From: Microvirga sp. 17 mud 1-3 | GTDB lineage: Bacteria > Pseudomonadota > Alphaproteobacteria > Rhizobiales > Beijerinckiaceae | Direction of reading: 5' to 3' | DNA length: 64,000 nt | Assembly: GCF_003151255.1 (NCBI RefSeq) | Contig: NZ_CP029481.1 | Span: forward strand, 1,798,001 to 1,862,000 | Shown here: positions 7,508 through 16,469 of the stretch, piece after piece | How positions within the stretch are numbered: position 1 is the stretch's first letter | Layout: the number at the start of each line of letters is the position of its first letter | Program-made: the position numbers and the translations under genes | The notes under the pieces: generated by a model | What the model saw: the letters and a program-made list of their open reading frames with translations, nothing else | What the model was told of the DNA's origin: nothing | Database searches by the model: none

Positions 7508-7948
7508 ATGCTTGTCGAGAGACTGTTACCCGGGGCTCGCGAGCGGCTCGTCACGATCGGGAGCGATGCCCCCCTGATGGAGGCCGCAAAGCTTCTTCGA
7601 GCCGGGACCGACCTCATTGTCGTATGCAATCCGGCTGGACGCCTGACGGGAGTGATCACGAAGACGGATGTGGTCGGCCAGATCAGCCACTGCCAAGGCT
7701 CGAGTTGCGTCACCCCGGCTGCCATAGTGATGACCCGGGACGTCGTCATATGTCATCCAGGAGACTGGCTGAACGATATCTGGTCGACGATGAAGGAACG
7801 TGGGTTGAAGAACATTCCGGTCACCGACGCCGAGGCCCGACCGGTCGGCGTGCTCAACGCGCGAGACGCCTTGCAAGTCCTCCTCAAGGAGGTCGAAAAC
7901 GAGGAATCCCTTTTGCGAGATTACGTCATGAGCGTCGGATACCAATAG
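7508..7948 (+). CDS. CBS-domain-pair protein
   Basis: A 146-residue protein made of two CBS motifs: residues about 12-58 (DAPLMEAAKLLRAGTDLIVVCNPAGRLTGVITKTDVV) and about 74-130 (MTRDVVICHPGDWLNDIWSTMKERGLKNIPVTD, VGVLNARDALQVLL). CBS pairs bind adenosine nucleotides and gate partner activity. Strong ribosome site AAGGGGAT. As the last gene of the DUF6522-sdhBCD run it could report energy charge to this respiratory unit; that role is inference. Confidence 0.85.
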   Translation: MLVERLLPGARERLVTIGSDAPLMEAAKLLRAGTDLIVVCNPAGRLTGVITKTDVVGQISHCQGSSCVTPAAIVMTRDVVICHPGDWLNDIWSTMKERGLKNIPVTDAEARPVGVLNARDALQVLLKEVENEESLLRDYVMSVGYQ

Positions 7949-8259
7949 TCGCTTGGCATTGTCGCCGCGCACTCGGCAGGATCATCCGGGCTCGCCGCTC
8001 GTTGGCTTCCCCGCCGCCCGGAATTTCCCGCGTGCCCAACGAGATGAGAACATTCTGAGCCGGTCACTTACCGAGGTTTTGGTGGTCTTTGCTACCGAAT
8101 GCCGAGAATTTTCGGGCTGAGACCCGACGTCCAATCCCGTCCATGAGTGACAATCCGGGTGGTAGGCGGCTCCGTTGTCTGGTTTTCTCTGCCGTTAGTG
8201 TCGTGGGCGGACTGACCTCCGTCCGACCTATAGGCAGCTGTGATCCGGGGGATCATGAA
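7949..8259. other. Intergenic region, nothing recognised
   Basis: About 310 bases between the CBS gene and the SnoaL-like gene. Both strands hold only short unsupported frames. A promoter for the gene at 8260 is likely here but not clearly visible. Confidence 0.3.
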
Positions 8260-8640
8260 ATGACAGACGACGAGAAGGCCATCCGGCATGTGGTCGAGGC
8301 CTGGATGGCGGCAAGCCGGGCCGGTGATATCGAGGCCGTGCTCGCCTTGATGACGGATGACGTGGTTTTCATGGTCCCGGGCCAGGAGCCCTTCGGCAAG
8401 GAGGCGTTCGCGGAGGCCTCAAAAGGCATGCGCGGCGTTCAAATCGATGGCGCGAGTGAGATTCTGGAACTGATGGTCCTGGAGGATTGGGCGTTTCTCC
8501 GCAGCCGCATCGAGATAAGCGCTACGCCACCAGGCGGCGTTCCCATGCATCGATCTGGCCATACCCTCACGCTTCTTCGCAAAGAGGCCGATGGGCGGTG
8601 GCGGCTGGCACGCGATGCGAACCTTCTGACCCAAAAGTGA
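8260..8640 (+). CDS. SnoaL-like / DUF4440-type NTF2-fold protein
   Basis: A 126-residue protein starting MTDDEKAIRHVVEAWMAASRAGDIEAVLALMTDDVVFMVPGQEPFGKEAF, the classical opening of SgcJ/SnoaL-like NTF2-fold proteins. The C-terminal RSGHTLTLLRKEADGRWRLARDANLL completes the cone. Family members are small-molecule-binding or isomerase-like; the substrate cannot be told. GGGGGA lies upstream of the ATG. A GGGCGC/GCGCCC hairpin without T-tract follows at 8641-8656. Confidence 0.85.
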   Translation: MTDDEKAIRHVVEAWMAASRAGDIEAVLALMTDDVVFMVPGQEPFGKEAFAEASKGMRGVQIDGASEILELMVLEDWAFLRSRIEISATPPGGVPMHRSGHTLTLLRKEADGRWRLARDANLLTQK

Positions 8641-8691
8641 GGGCGCTGCTGCGCCCTCGGTACTGTACAGTCCACTTTCGGGAGCGATGCA

Positions 8692-8904
8692 CTAAAGCTC
8701 GCTCAAGGCAGGGCGGCGATCCCTGCTGTCCCGGTCGCGACTTGCCGCGACCTTGGCGTCGATGATCCGCTCGATCGCCGCGGTGATCTCGCTTGCGAGG
8801 TCCGGATCCGCGAAGGCGGTCTTGAGAAGCCTGAAAAGGCCGCCTGCCGCAAATTCGGTCTCGCCCAGCGGAAAGGCGTGAGGCAGGTGAAGGTCCGAGG
8901 CCAT
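8692..8904 (-). CDS. Small hypothetical protein
   Basis: A 70-residue protein, MASDLHLPHAFPLGETEF followed by an amphipathic helix region GLFRLLKTAFADPDLASEITAAIERIIDAKV and a charged Arg/Asp tail. GGAGACG is well placed before the ATG at 8904. It has no recognised domain and stands alone, convergent with the SnoaL-like gene. Confidence 0.5.
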   Translation of the reverse strand: MASDLHLPHAFPLGETEFAAGGLFRLLKTAFADPDLASEITAAIERIIDAKVAASRDRDSRDRRPALSEL

Positions 8905-9115
8905 GTCGCCGTCTCCATTTCCAAAGCGGCGCCCCGTCCGGAAGCCCGCGGAGGGCCACGATAGCCTGGGGGCGGTGCGACCGGATTCCCATAGATGGGT
9001 ACTCCGGTGCGGGAATCGGGGGGATTGCGGAAGGCAGTTTCCGCTACCCTCGGGGTGCGCCGCCGATTCGGCCATACGCCGCTCTCAGCGAAATCCTCTG
9101 TCCGGTGGAAGTTCC

Positions 9116-9700
9116 ATGTCGTCCATGCCCATGCCTCTCCAATTGTCCGCTCGCTCGGTCAGCCCGAGTCTCGCACCATCCCTCGAGACGGCCCGCCTGC
9201 GGCTGCGCCAGCATTGTATCGAGGACCTCGATGCCAGCCTTGCCCTGTGGAGCGATCCGTCAGTCACCCGTTTCATCGCGGGCGGCAAGGCTTTCACGCG
9301 CGAGGAGAGCTGGGGACGGTTGGTGCGGTACGTGGGTCATTGGTCCCTGATGGGTTACGGCTACTGGGCCGTGGAGGAGAAGGCGACCGGGGCCTTCGTC
9401 GGAGAGGTGGGCTTCGCGGATTTTCAGCGGATCATCGAGCCCTCCCTCGATGGGATGCCCGAAATGGGTTGGGTGCTGTCGCCTCAAGTCCACGGAAAAG
9501 GCTATGCGACCGAAGCAGTACGCGCGGCCCTGGCCTGGGGCGACGCCCATTTCGACGAAACGCCCACCGTCTGCCTCATCAACCCCGCGAACCGGCCCTC
9601 TCTCCGGGTTGCGGAAAAATGCGGTTTCCTCGCCCATGAACAAGCGACCTACCAGGATAAGCCGGTCCTTCTCTTTCGGCGCCCGCCAGGCGGGAGATGA
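9116..9700 (+). CDS. GNAT-family N-acetyltransferase (RimJ/RimL type)
   Basis: A 194-residue acetyltransferase. LETARLRLRQHCIEDLDASLALWSDPSVTRFIAG is the usual RimJ-like start. The acetyl-CoA loop lies in EMGWVLSPQVHGKGYATEAVRAAL (Q/R-x-x-G-x-G/A pattern), and INPANRPSLRVAEKCGFL is the C-terminal signature. It probably acylates an amine of a small molecule or protein N-terminus; the substrate is unknown. A second, unrelated small GNAT follows 73 bases downstream. Confidence 0.88.
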   Translation: MSSMPMPLQLSARSVSPSLAPSLETARLRLRQHCIEDLDASLALWSDPSVTRFIAGGKAFTREESWGRLVRYVGHWSLMGYGYWAVEEKATGAFVGEVGFADFQRIIEPSLDGMPEMGWVLSPQVHGKGYATEAVRAALAWGDAHFDETPTVCLINPANRPSLRVAEKCGFLAHEQATYQDKPVLLFRRPPGGR

Positions 9701-9773
9701 CATCAGGCATGTCCCTGGCCGGGAACGCGACCGGCGAAGGGGCGTTGCCCCCTCGATGCCGGAGCCTAAAAGT

Positions 9774-10064
9774 ATGACTCTCTCAGACCAGGACGTCGCC
9801 ATTCGCGACAACACCGACGGGCGCCGCTTCGAGTTGGAGATCGGCGGCCAGGTGGTCTTCGCCGATTACGACCGCCGCGGCGATACCTTGCTGATCCGCT
9901 ACGTGGAGGCGCCACCACCCCTGCGCGGCACGGGCGCGGCCGATAAGCTGATGCGCGGGGTTGCCGAAATCGCCCGTGCGGAGGGGCGTACGCTCACGCC
10001 GCTCTGTGGCTATGCGGGCGCGTGGCTGCGCCGGCATAAGGAATTCCACGACCTCCTCGCCTAG
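9774..10064 (+). CDS. Minimal GNAT-family acetyltransferase (YidJ/Gcn5-related, GtN type)
   Basis: A 96-residue protein with the compact NAT_SF_1 pattern: RFELEIGGQVVFADYDRRGDTLLIRYVEAPPPLRGTGAADKLMRGVAEIARAEGRTLTPLCGYAGAWLRRH. The RGTGAADKLM segment is the acetyl-CoA loop. GGAG at 9761-9764 fits the ATG at 9774. It is co-directional with the larger GNAT and convergent with the hydrolase. Confidence 0.8.
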   Translation: MTLSDQDVAIRDNTDGRRFELEIGGQVVFADYDRRGDTLLIRYVEAPPPLRGTGAADKLMRGVAEIARAEGRTLTPLCGYAGAWLRRHKEFHDLLA

Positions 10065-10074
10065 CCCTTCCGGC

Positions 10075-10716
10075 TCAAGCGCGCCAACGCAGCCGCGGGG
10101 CGAACCAGTCGCGCGCCAGCCGCACGACCTCGTCCAGGGTCCCGGGTTCTTCGAACAGATGCCCGGCACCGGGCACGATCGTCAGCTCCCTTTCGCAGAC
10201 AAGGGCCTCGAAGGCCCTCCGGTTCAGGTCGATGACGGGTCCGTCATTGCCGCCCACGATCAGCAGGGTGGGGGCCCGGACCCTGGTCAAGGCCTCGCCC
10301 GCAAGGTCCGGCCGCCCGCCTCGCGACACGATGGCCGCGACCGGATGGGGCGAGAGGGTCTCGGCCACCAGGGCTGCGGCCGCACCCGTGCTGGCCCCGA
10401 AAAAGCCGATCCGCCTGTCGCGCAGGGACGGCTCCGCCCGGACCCAGTCAGCCGCATAGGCAAGGCGCCGGGCCAGGAGGGCAATGTCGAACACGTTGCG
10501 CCGGTCCGCGGCTTCCTCATCGCTCAAAAGATCGAACAGGAGGGTGCCGAGCCCAGCCTCGCGGATCCCCTCTGCGACGAAGCGGTTGCGCGGGCTCAGG
10601 CGGCTGCTGCCGCTGCCATGGGCGAACAGGACCAGCCCGAACCCCTCCAGGGGAGCGGCCAGGTTGCCCTTGAGCCCCAGCGATCCGATCACGACCTCGG
10701 TTTCCGGCCGGTCCAT
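10075..10716 (-). CDS. Alpha/beta hydrolase (dienelactone-hydrolase-like)
   Basis: A 213-residue alpha/beta hydrolase. It has FAHGSGSSRLSPRN near residue 31 (oxyanion region), nucleophile elbow G-A-S-T-G in FFGASTGAAAALVAE, an acid in LLIVGGNDGPV, and the catalytic His in PGAGHLFEEPGTL. Members sometimes sit with phosphoribosyltransferase domains in alphaproteobacteria, but here the gene is alone. GGGAGAA precedes the ATG at 10716. The substrate is unknown. Confidence 0.85.
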   Translation of the reverse strand: MDRPETEVVIGSLGLKGNLAAPLEGFGLVLFAHGSGSSRLSPRNRFVAEGIREAGLGTLLFDLLSDEEAADRRNVFDIALLARRLAYAADWVRAEPSLRDRRIGFFGASTGAAAALVAETLSPHPVAAIVSRGGRPDLAGEALTRVRAPTLLIVGGNDGPVIDLNRRAFEALVCERELTIVPGAGHLFEEPGTLDEVVRLARDWFAPRLRWRA

Positions 10717-10945
10717 GGCATTCTCCCAGCAGGGGCGGGGAGGGGGGATCGCCTCCGCGTCCGTCCCAGGCCTTAGTGTTAGGGCGCCGGATCCACCGTT
10801 CCATATCCCTCCGCCGGATGGTCGGCCCTTCACAAGAGCGGAGTTTTCATGCAGCGTGCATTTTCCTCCCAAGTCATGACGCTTGGCGATCCGGTCCGTC
10901 GCCGCGACAATGAATGTCGCGGTGAGCGCAGCATGGGAGCGAGCC

Positions 10946-11641
10946 ATGGCTACCTTTCCCCCAAAGGCCCGGCGCGGTTACGCCGGCAATGACGGCATGG
11001 AGAGCTTCGAGGCGCTCCTCGCCCGGCAAGGGCCCGGGCGCGCCGACCATGCCGAGGATGGCCCCGATACGGCAGCCCGGGAGGCCGTGAAAGACATCGC
11101 GGCGCGCATCCAGGCTGCGGTGTTAGAGACGAGCCCGGTCGATGATTCCCCTCCTGAGGCCGAGGAGGCACCGCCCATCGGGGATCTCGCCGCCCCGAAG
11201 CTCTTCGACGAGGAATTCCGGGCGCGGATCATCGCGCTCGTGCGGAAAGGGCTCGTGCAGGATGCGGAAGGCGGCACTCCGGCCGCGCGGCAGCAGCTCG
11301 CCTGCTTCGACGGCGCTGTCGCGGAGGGCAGTATCGTGGTGCAACGTGCCGAGCAGGTGGAGGGTCTGGCCTATCGGGCGACCCGCTCCGTCTTCTACGA
11401 GGCCGACGGCCGCATCGTCGATGACGGTTCGAGCGAGAACTGGGATGACGAGTTTGTCCTCGCCCAGATGGCGGAGGGACGCTCCGTCATCATCGGCACC
11501 GCGGAGGCCATCGGCGATGCCCTCGCGAGCCACTATTATATCAGTTTTCCCAACCCCGATGTGCTGCTCACGTTCGACCAGCAGCTCTATCGGATGGCGC
11601 GGCAAGTGCCCGAAGAGCCTGGAGGCGTAGCCGAAGGTTGA
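10946..11641 (+). CDS. Hypothetical protein
   Basis: A 231-residue soluble protein with no domain I recognise. The N-terminal 90 residues are acidic and Ala/Pro-rich and probably disordered. The C-terminal half contains a folded-looking stretch with VVQRAEQVEGLAYRATRSVFYEADGRIVDD and SENWDDEFVLAQMAEGRSVIIG. The ATG at 10946 is chosen because GGGAGCGA lies upstream. It is divergent from the hydrolase gene. Confidence 0.6.
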   Translation: MATFPPKARRGYAGNDGMESFEALLARQGPGRADHAEDGPDTAAREAVKDIAARIQAAVLETSPVDDSPPEAEEAPPIGDLAAPKLFDEEFRARIIALVRKGLVQDAEGGTPAARQQLACFDGAVAEGSIVVQRAEQVEGLAYRATRSVFYEADGRIVDDGSSENWDDEFVLAQMAEGRSVIIGTAEAIGDALASHYYISFPNPDVLLTFDQQLYRMARQVPEEPGGVAEG

Positions 11642-11893
11642 AAGATGTAGCTTCACTGGGTTTGACCCAGAAGAGATGTTCCCTGTCTGTCTCGTTCGTC
11701 TCAGGCCGAAAGAGATTTGAAACCGGGCTTAACGAGATTGAGTGGCGATTGGGCGGTAGGCCGGGAGGGCAAATCTGCCGTATCTTAAAGACAAGGCTAC
11801 TGAGACCTTAAGATAGACGTGGGGGACAACTTTGCGGTCTTCCTGTAAGGTGTTTGAGCATTCCCGACGATCAAGCAGTACGGAGGGCGTGCC

Positions 11894-12943
11894 ATGCCCT
11901 TGTCCAAGTCATCTGCTCACACGCGGACCGCTCCCTTGCTCGTGGATCTTGCCCTCCAAGGAGGCGGTGCTCATGGGGCTTTCGCGTGGGGCGTCCTGGA
12001 CCGCCTTCTCGAGGAGCCCTGGCTTGCTTTCGATGGAATCTCCGGCACATCGGCCGGAGCGATGAACGCAGCGGTTCTCATTGATGGACATGCCCAGGGG
12101 GGACCCGAAGGGGCTCGCGCGGCCCTCGAAAGCTTTTGGCGACGTGTGGCGCGCGCTGCCCTTGTCAGCCCGTTCCGTCGCGGGCCGCTCGATGTCCTGC
12201 TGGGCCGATGGACCCTGGACAGCTCACCCCTCTTCATCGCGCTTGATCTCGCAGCGCGATTGGTGTCGCCCTACGACATGAACCCTACCGGGGCCAACCC
12301 TTTACGCGACATCCTGGCGGAGAGTATCGACTTTTCCCGCCTGACCCGCGCGCCGATCAAGTTGTTCGTCACCGCGACGAACGTCCGGACCGGTCATGGC
12401 AGGATCTTCCGCAACGCGGACGTCACACCGGACGTGCTGCTGGCCTCGGCCTGCCTTCCATTCCTCTTCCAGGCGATTGAGATCGACGGTGAAGCGTACT
12501 GGGATGGTGGCTATGCGGGCAACCCGACGATGACGCCGCTGGTGCGCGAGTGCACCTCACGTGACACCATCCTCGTCCAGATCAACCCGGTCGAGAGAGC
12601 CGGCATCCCGCGCACGGCCCGCGAGATCGCCAATCGCGTCAACGAGGTCTCGTTCAATGCGACCCTGCTGAAAGAGCTGCGAATGATCGCCCTGCTGCGG
12701 CAGGTGGCGGACCCAGGTGATTGCGAGGGGGCGTTGTGGGCGCAAATGCGCGTCCATAGGATTGCCAGCTCGGCCATGAACGAGCTGGGTTACTCGTCCA
12801 AGCTCAATGCCGAGTGGGACTTTCTTTGCTACCTTCGGGATGAGGGGCGCCGCTCGGCAGACGACTTCCTGCGGTCTCATAGGAAGGATCTCGGGCACCG
12901 CTCGTCCCTCGACATTGACGCCGTCGTGGAGATGGACGGCTAA
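11894..12943 (+). CDS. Patatin-like phospholipase
   Basis: A 349-residue protein. The oxyanion loop GGGAHGAF (about residue 23) and nucleophile elbow GTSAG (about 51, catalytic Ser) are complete, and the dyad Asp lies in DGGYAGNP (about 206). It would hydrolyse acyl esters in lipids or polyhydroxyalkanoate-associated substrates in the cytosol. CGGAGGGCG precedes the ATG. Its 3' end overlaps the convergent DUF4105 gene by four bases. Confidence 0.88.
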   Translation: MPLSKSSAHTRTAPLLVDLALQGGGAHGAFAWGVLDRLLEEPWLAFDGISGTSAGAMNAAVLIDGHAQGGPEGARAALESFWRRVARAALVSPFRRGPLDVLLGRWTLDSSPLFIALDLAARLVSPYDMNPTGANPLRDILAESIDFSRLTRAPIKLFVTATNVRTGHGRIFRNADVTPDVLLASACLPFLFQAIEIDGEAYWDGGYAGNPTMTPLVRECTSRDTILVQINPVERAGIPRTAREIANRVNEVSFNATLLKELRMIALLRQVADPGDCEGALWAQMRVHRIASSAMNELGYSSKLNAEWDFLCYLRDEGRRSADDFLRSHRKDLGHRSSLDIDAVVEMDG

Positions 12944-14007
12944 GGCCGAACGTTCGCGCGAGAGGGTGTCGGCAATGATACGCGAATGCGTTGGGAGAAA
13001 TCGGGGAGGTCGTCGGCCGCCTGCGCCGCATCGTTGATGAGGGAGCGTTGTCGCAGCTCGTCGAAGGGAAGTGTCGTATCCACCCGGCCCGAGTGGTAGA
13101 GATAGCTGTCCACCAGACCATTGAGGAGATGGCGGATGTCGAACCTGCCCTCCCGGCCGGCTGCGTTGGCATAGCGAACGATGTTGATCGTGCAATTGTT
13201 GCTCAGCAGATGATAGAACTCCGGCTTGTCCGCGAGTTCATTGATCCGCTCGAGATAGACGAGCAAAAGCCGGCGAGCATGCTCGGGGACGGTATTGAGG
13301 CGATAAAGATGCACCCTCTCGTGGCGGTAATTGGTGCGAACACGGACAATATCGCGCTCGTCACCCACTACGTAAATCAACTCGAACTGCTTGAAGAGAG
13401 AAGCAAGGGGATCGAAGCCCTCTCCGACTTCCGGCCGTGTCTCGATTGAGATGGTGAGGGGCGGTGCATTGTCGAAGAGAAAGCTCAGGAACGTGTGGCC
13501 GACCCATCCCTCCATCCAGTAGGACACGTAGAAATCCAGGCCGATCAGGTGTGAAAGCTCGATCTCCCGGTCCTCATAACGAATGGTGAAGTCGTCGGCG
13601 CTGCGGTAGTCGAAGTTGCGGACACCTGTGATCCGCACCCGTTCGCCGTCGATCAATGCCCGCGGCATCACGGCGACCTCCGGCCGCCATGGGCGGTCAT
13701 GGGAGGGCGGGATGGCGATGTACCACACCACTACACCCAGGAAGAGCACACCCAAGGCCGCGTTCATGCGCGGCTGACGCGACACCCATAAGACCCATAC
13801 GGCGAAGCCGGCGAAAGCAAGGGATAGAACCAGCCGCAGGTCCGGCCAGGGCAGGTTGGAATAGAAGATCGCGAGACTTGCCCATGCAATCAGCACTGAC
13901 CGAACCAGAGTTCGCAGTCCGATGCCAAGCCAGCGCAGCTGTCGTGGAAAAATCCTGCGGGGCGACCCCGTGGTATCGAATGTGCTCATTCCGCGATGCC
14001 GAACCAT
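12940..14007 (-). CDS. DUF4105-domain membrane protein
   Basis: A 355-residue protein with two or three N-terminal membrane spans (LVRSVLIAWASLAIFY, LVLSLAFAGFAVWVLWV, GVLFLGVVVWYIA). A periplasmic-looking DUF4105 domain follows, with DYWMEGWVGHTFLSFLF-like and NNCTINIVRYAN elements, the conserved Asn-Asn-Cys-Thr of the family. This Cys suggests a papain/NlpC-like fold. GGGAGG lies 11 bases before the ATG at 14007; an internal ATG at 13989 lacks a site. The stop overlaps the patatin gene. Confidence 0.8.
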   Translation of the reverse strand: MVRHRGMSTFDTTGSPRRIFPRQLRWLGIGLRTLVRSVLIAWASLAIFYSNLPWPDLRLVLSLAFAGFAVWVLWVSRQPRMNAALGVLFLGVVVWYIAIPPSHDRPWRPEVAVMPRALIDGERVRITGVRNFDYRSADDFTIRYEDREIELSHLIGLDFYVSYWMEGWVGHTFLSFLFDNAPPLTISIETRPEVGEGFDPLASLFKQFELIYVVGDERDIVRVRTNYRHERVHLYRLNTVPEHARRLLLVYLERINELADKPEFYHLLSNNCTINIVRYANAAGREGRFDIRHLLNGLVDSYLYHSGRVDTTLPFDELRQRSLINDAAQAADDLPDFSQRIRVSLPTPSRANVRP

Positions 14008-14392
14008 GGGTCGTGTCGCCTCCCACCCTCCGGATGGGAGTGCCGACAGGCATCGATCCGAGTTCAATGTCCTGGTTGCACCCCATGATCTTGGACACCA
14101 CCAGGGCCATGCCTGCTGCGTTTCGCAGGATGCCGAGGGCGGTCAAATCTGTCAAACCTTCGCTGTATGCCATCGCCTTCATACGGCGAAGAAGCCTGAG
14201 ACGCGGGCCAGGCGGATGGAGCTGATGCTGGCCCAGCTGGAACGCCGCGCTCGTTGCGACGGGTGCTTCGCTTGCGGCCCAAGGACGCCCGACTTGAGCG
14301 TGTGGATGATGTCAGCCACGCGTCGTCAGCCGGCCGAAATAGAACGCTGCACGCCGTAGCTCTCGATTTATGAGATTCGATCTGCTGTGCGC
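14008..14392. other. Intergenic region, nothing recognised
   Basis: About 385 bases between the DUF4105 and VOC genes, both on the minus strand. Frames here have no ribosome sites and no recognisable domain. Confidence 0.3.
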
Positions 14393-14797
14393 TCAATCCC
14401 GATCATCTGTGAATTGAACGAGATCCCATAGATTGCCGTACAGATCCTCGAACACGGCGACGGTGCCGTAGGGGGCCTGTTTGGGCTCGCGAAGGAACCT
14501 GATGCCAGCCTCAACCAGCGCGGCGTAATCCCGTTGAAAGTCATCGGTTCGAAGGAACAGGAAAACCCGCCCGCCAGCCTGGTTGCCGATGAACGTCTCC
14601 TGATGGGAAGTGGAGGCGCGGGCCAGAAGCAGCGAGGTCGTTCCATCGCCTTGGGGTCGAACGACGACCCACCGTTTGTTCTGCTCCGGCTGGTATGTAT
14701 CTTCAACCAGCTCGAACCGCAGCTTGTTGACGTAGAAATCGATGGCTTCGTCGTAGTCGCGGACCACAAGAGCGATATGGGCAATACTCTGTTTCAA
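14393..14797 (-). CDS. VOC-family (glyoxalase/bleomycin-resistance-like) protein
   Basis: A 134-residue protein with the typical start SIAHIALVVRDYDEAIDFYVNKLRFEL (metal-ligand His in the first strand) and the second half RVFLFLRTDDFQRDYAALVEAGIRFL, ending in VAVFEDLYGNLWDLVQ with the metal-ligand Glu. It probably acts as a dioxygenase, isomerase or binding protein; the substrate is not determinable. Confidence 0.88.
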   Translation of the reverse strand: MKQSIAHIALVVRDYDEAIDFYVNKLRFELVEDTYQPEQNKRWVVVRPQGDGTTSLLLARASTSHQETFIGNQAGGRVFLFLRTDDFQRDYAALVEAGIRFLREPKQAPYGTVAVFEDLYGNLWDLVQFTDDRD

Positions 14798-14934
14798 CTG
14801 AATCCTCTCATGTCTGTCGCGCCGGTTCGAACAGGGAGCTCTGCGACTTTGCAGATCCCGGGATCACCAGCGGCCCGGCTCTTCGGCTGGACCGCTCCGT
14901 TTGAAATTTCCAAGTGGGTCGTGTTCGCCCGACC

Positions 14935-15759
14935 CTACTTCGTCCAGCTTTTCAGAGCCCCTTGCGAATTCCCGGATTCGCTCCCTAGGAACCTGAGAAG
15001 GGCGTCAGGCATGCCCTCCACTTCGGAGTGGGGCGGGTCGTCGGCACGAAGTTCGAGATAGAGCTCAATAGCGGCGACAAGACTGGCCTTTACGGCCTCG
15101 AGATCATGACGGGCGATTGTCGCTGCCAGTTGCCTGGTTTGATCAAGCCCAAAGGCCTCAACGCGTCTCACGCCCCGTTGTGGACGTCCCGCACGGCGAT
15201 GGAGCATAGGCCCGAGAACCTGCTCGCGAAAGAAGGCTAGCATGCCGATGGCTTCGAACAGCTCACCCCGTAAGGCTCTGGCGGCTCCATAGTGAAGCCA
15301 AATCCAGGCCCGTGCCTCGAACCAGTCCGGATCCAGGTTCGGCCAACGGATATCCGCCCGATCCAATCTTTCCTCGATGGCGCCCTTGTCCCGGGACCAA
15401 AGGACGATTGGTCGCTCGATGCGCCGGTCCAGATCGGACATCGTGACGAACTTCAAGTCGATATGGAGGAGATCAGGCCCATAGAGGCAGATCAGAAGGC
15501 GCGGCTCTCCGACGTGTTCGCCCGTGAATGCGCTCAGCAATGGTCCGATGCGACGAGCGATGGCCGTTCTGGAAGCAAGAACATCAGTGTAGGAATCCTC
15601 CTCCACAACGACAACGAAGTCGAGATCGGAGAATTCATCCATGCCGCCGTGGATCAAGGAGCCGCCGGCGAGCAAGGTATGGATGCGCGAATCTTGGGAG
15701 AGAATATCGAGAGTCTTTTCGAGAAAGCTCCGATGAGAAAGGGGAAGGATGCTGGTCAT
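14935..15759 (-). CDS. Nucleotidyltransferase-domain protein
   Basis: A 274-residue protein. The G-S-x10-D-x-D motif is seen in AGGSLIHGGMDEFSDLDFVVVVE at about residues 32-50, with a third acidic residue in LLHIDLKFV near 107. The C-terminal 130 residues are helical, as in aminoglycoside nucleotidyltransferase-like enzymes. It may modify a small molecule or be a regulatory transferase. It has no functional neighbour. Confidence 0.75.
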   Translation of the reverse strand: MTSILPLSHRSFLEKTLDILSQDSRIHTLLAGGSLIHGGMDEFSDLDFVVVVEEDSYTDVLASRTAIARRIGPLLSAFTGEHVGEPRLLICLYGPDLLHIDLKFVTMSDLDRRIERPIVLWSRDKGAIEERLDRADIRWPNLDPDWFEARAWIWLHYGAARALRGELFEAIGMLAFFREQVLGPMLHRRAGRPQRGVRRVEAFGLDQTRQLAATIARHDLEAVKASLVAAIELYLELRADDPPHSEVEGMPDALLRFLGSESGNSQGALKSWTK

Positions 15760-16469
15760 ATATTCCTCCAGGCCAGCACCTCAGGATATACGGAAAAACG
15801 ATATCCCGACAACTTCTCCATCTCGGTCCGTCCAGAACCACGCAGTCTAGCGCCTTCAGTGAACCTCCCGAAAATGGGGGTCTGAAAGCGGACTATGGCC
15901 TCGTGTGCAGCACGGGTAGCGGGATTCTGATCATTCTTTGTCGGCATTCATGCTTCCGTAAAGGAATTCATGGCTCCGTTAACATTTCGTTAACCATTCC
16001 CGAGCAGACTCGGGCTTGTCGATCCGAAGATCCGATCGGCAACCTTCCCAAGATGCAGGCGGGGCGCGGATGTACCGCCTCGTCCTGCATGGGAAGACGC
16101 GTCAGGCACGCGGATAGACTTGCGTTCACGTACAATTTTTCAGTTGCCGTCCGAAGACGAGGGACACACCCCGACCGGAGGAGGATTGTTGGTGCTTATT
16201 CTCGATCCGATCTCCGGAGAGTGGGTTGATGTAGAGATATCGTCGGGACGGTAGTGTTGGGCAGATTGCCGGACAGGTCGGGAAGATGTTTCGCATGGGG
16301 GCAGGCGTAGCATCTTCCCGATTATAAGATCCTAGTCAGCAGGGGGACTTCATAAGCGCCGGTGCCGGCGCTTTTTCTTTGCGGGTTGCTCCGGCGTTCT
16401 CCTTATAGGGAACGAAAAGCCTCAGAATGCGTCCTCATTATCGAGGTTGATCTTTAACGGAGCGATATC
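15760..16469. other. 710-base intergenic region with possible structured RNA
   Basis: No ordinary gene is supported. The right part holds a long hairpin (GGGAAGATG at about 16281-16289 pairing with CATCTTCCC about 20 bases later) followed by a terminator at 16355-16376. A 22-codon open frame at 16186-16254 begins after GGAGGAGG. These suggest a small transcript or a leader. Confidence 0.4.
16355..16376 (+). terminator. Rho-independent terminator upstream of a secreted-protein gene
   Basis: The arms AGCGCCGG (16355-16362) and CCGGCGCT (16365-16372) with a 2-base loop are followed by TTTTTCTTT. No annotated gene ends just before it, so it closes a noncoding or very short coding transcript. Confidence 0.7.

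Noticed and set aside
13697..14182. 161-residue minus-strand frame beginning MKAMAYSEG
   Set aside because: It overlaps the DUF4105 N-terminus in another frame, has no ribosome site and no recognised motif.
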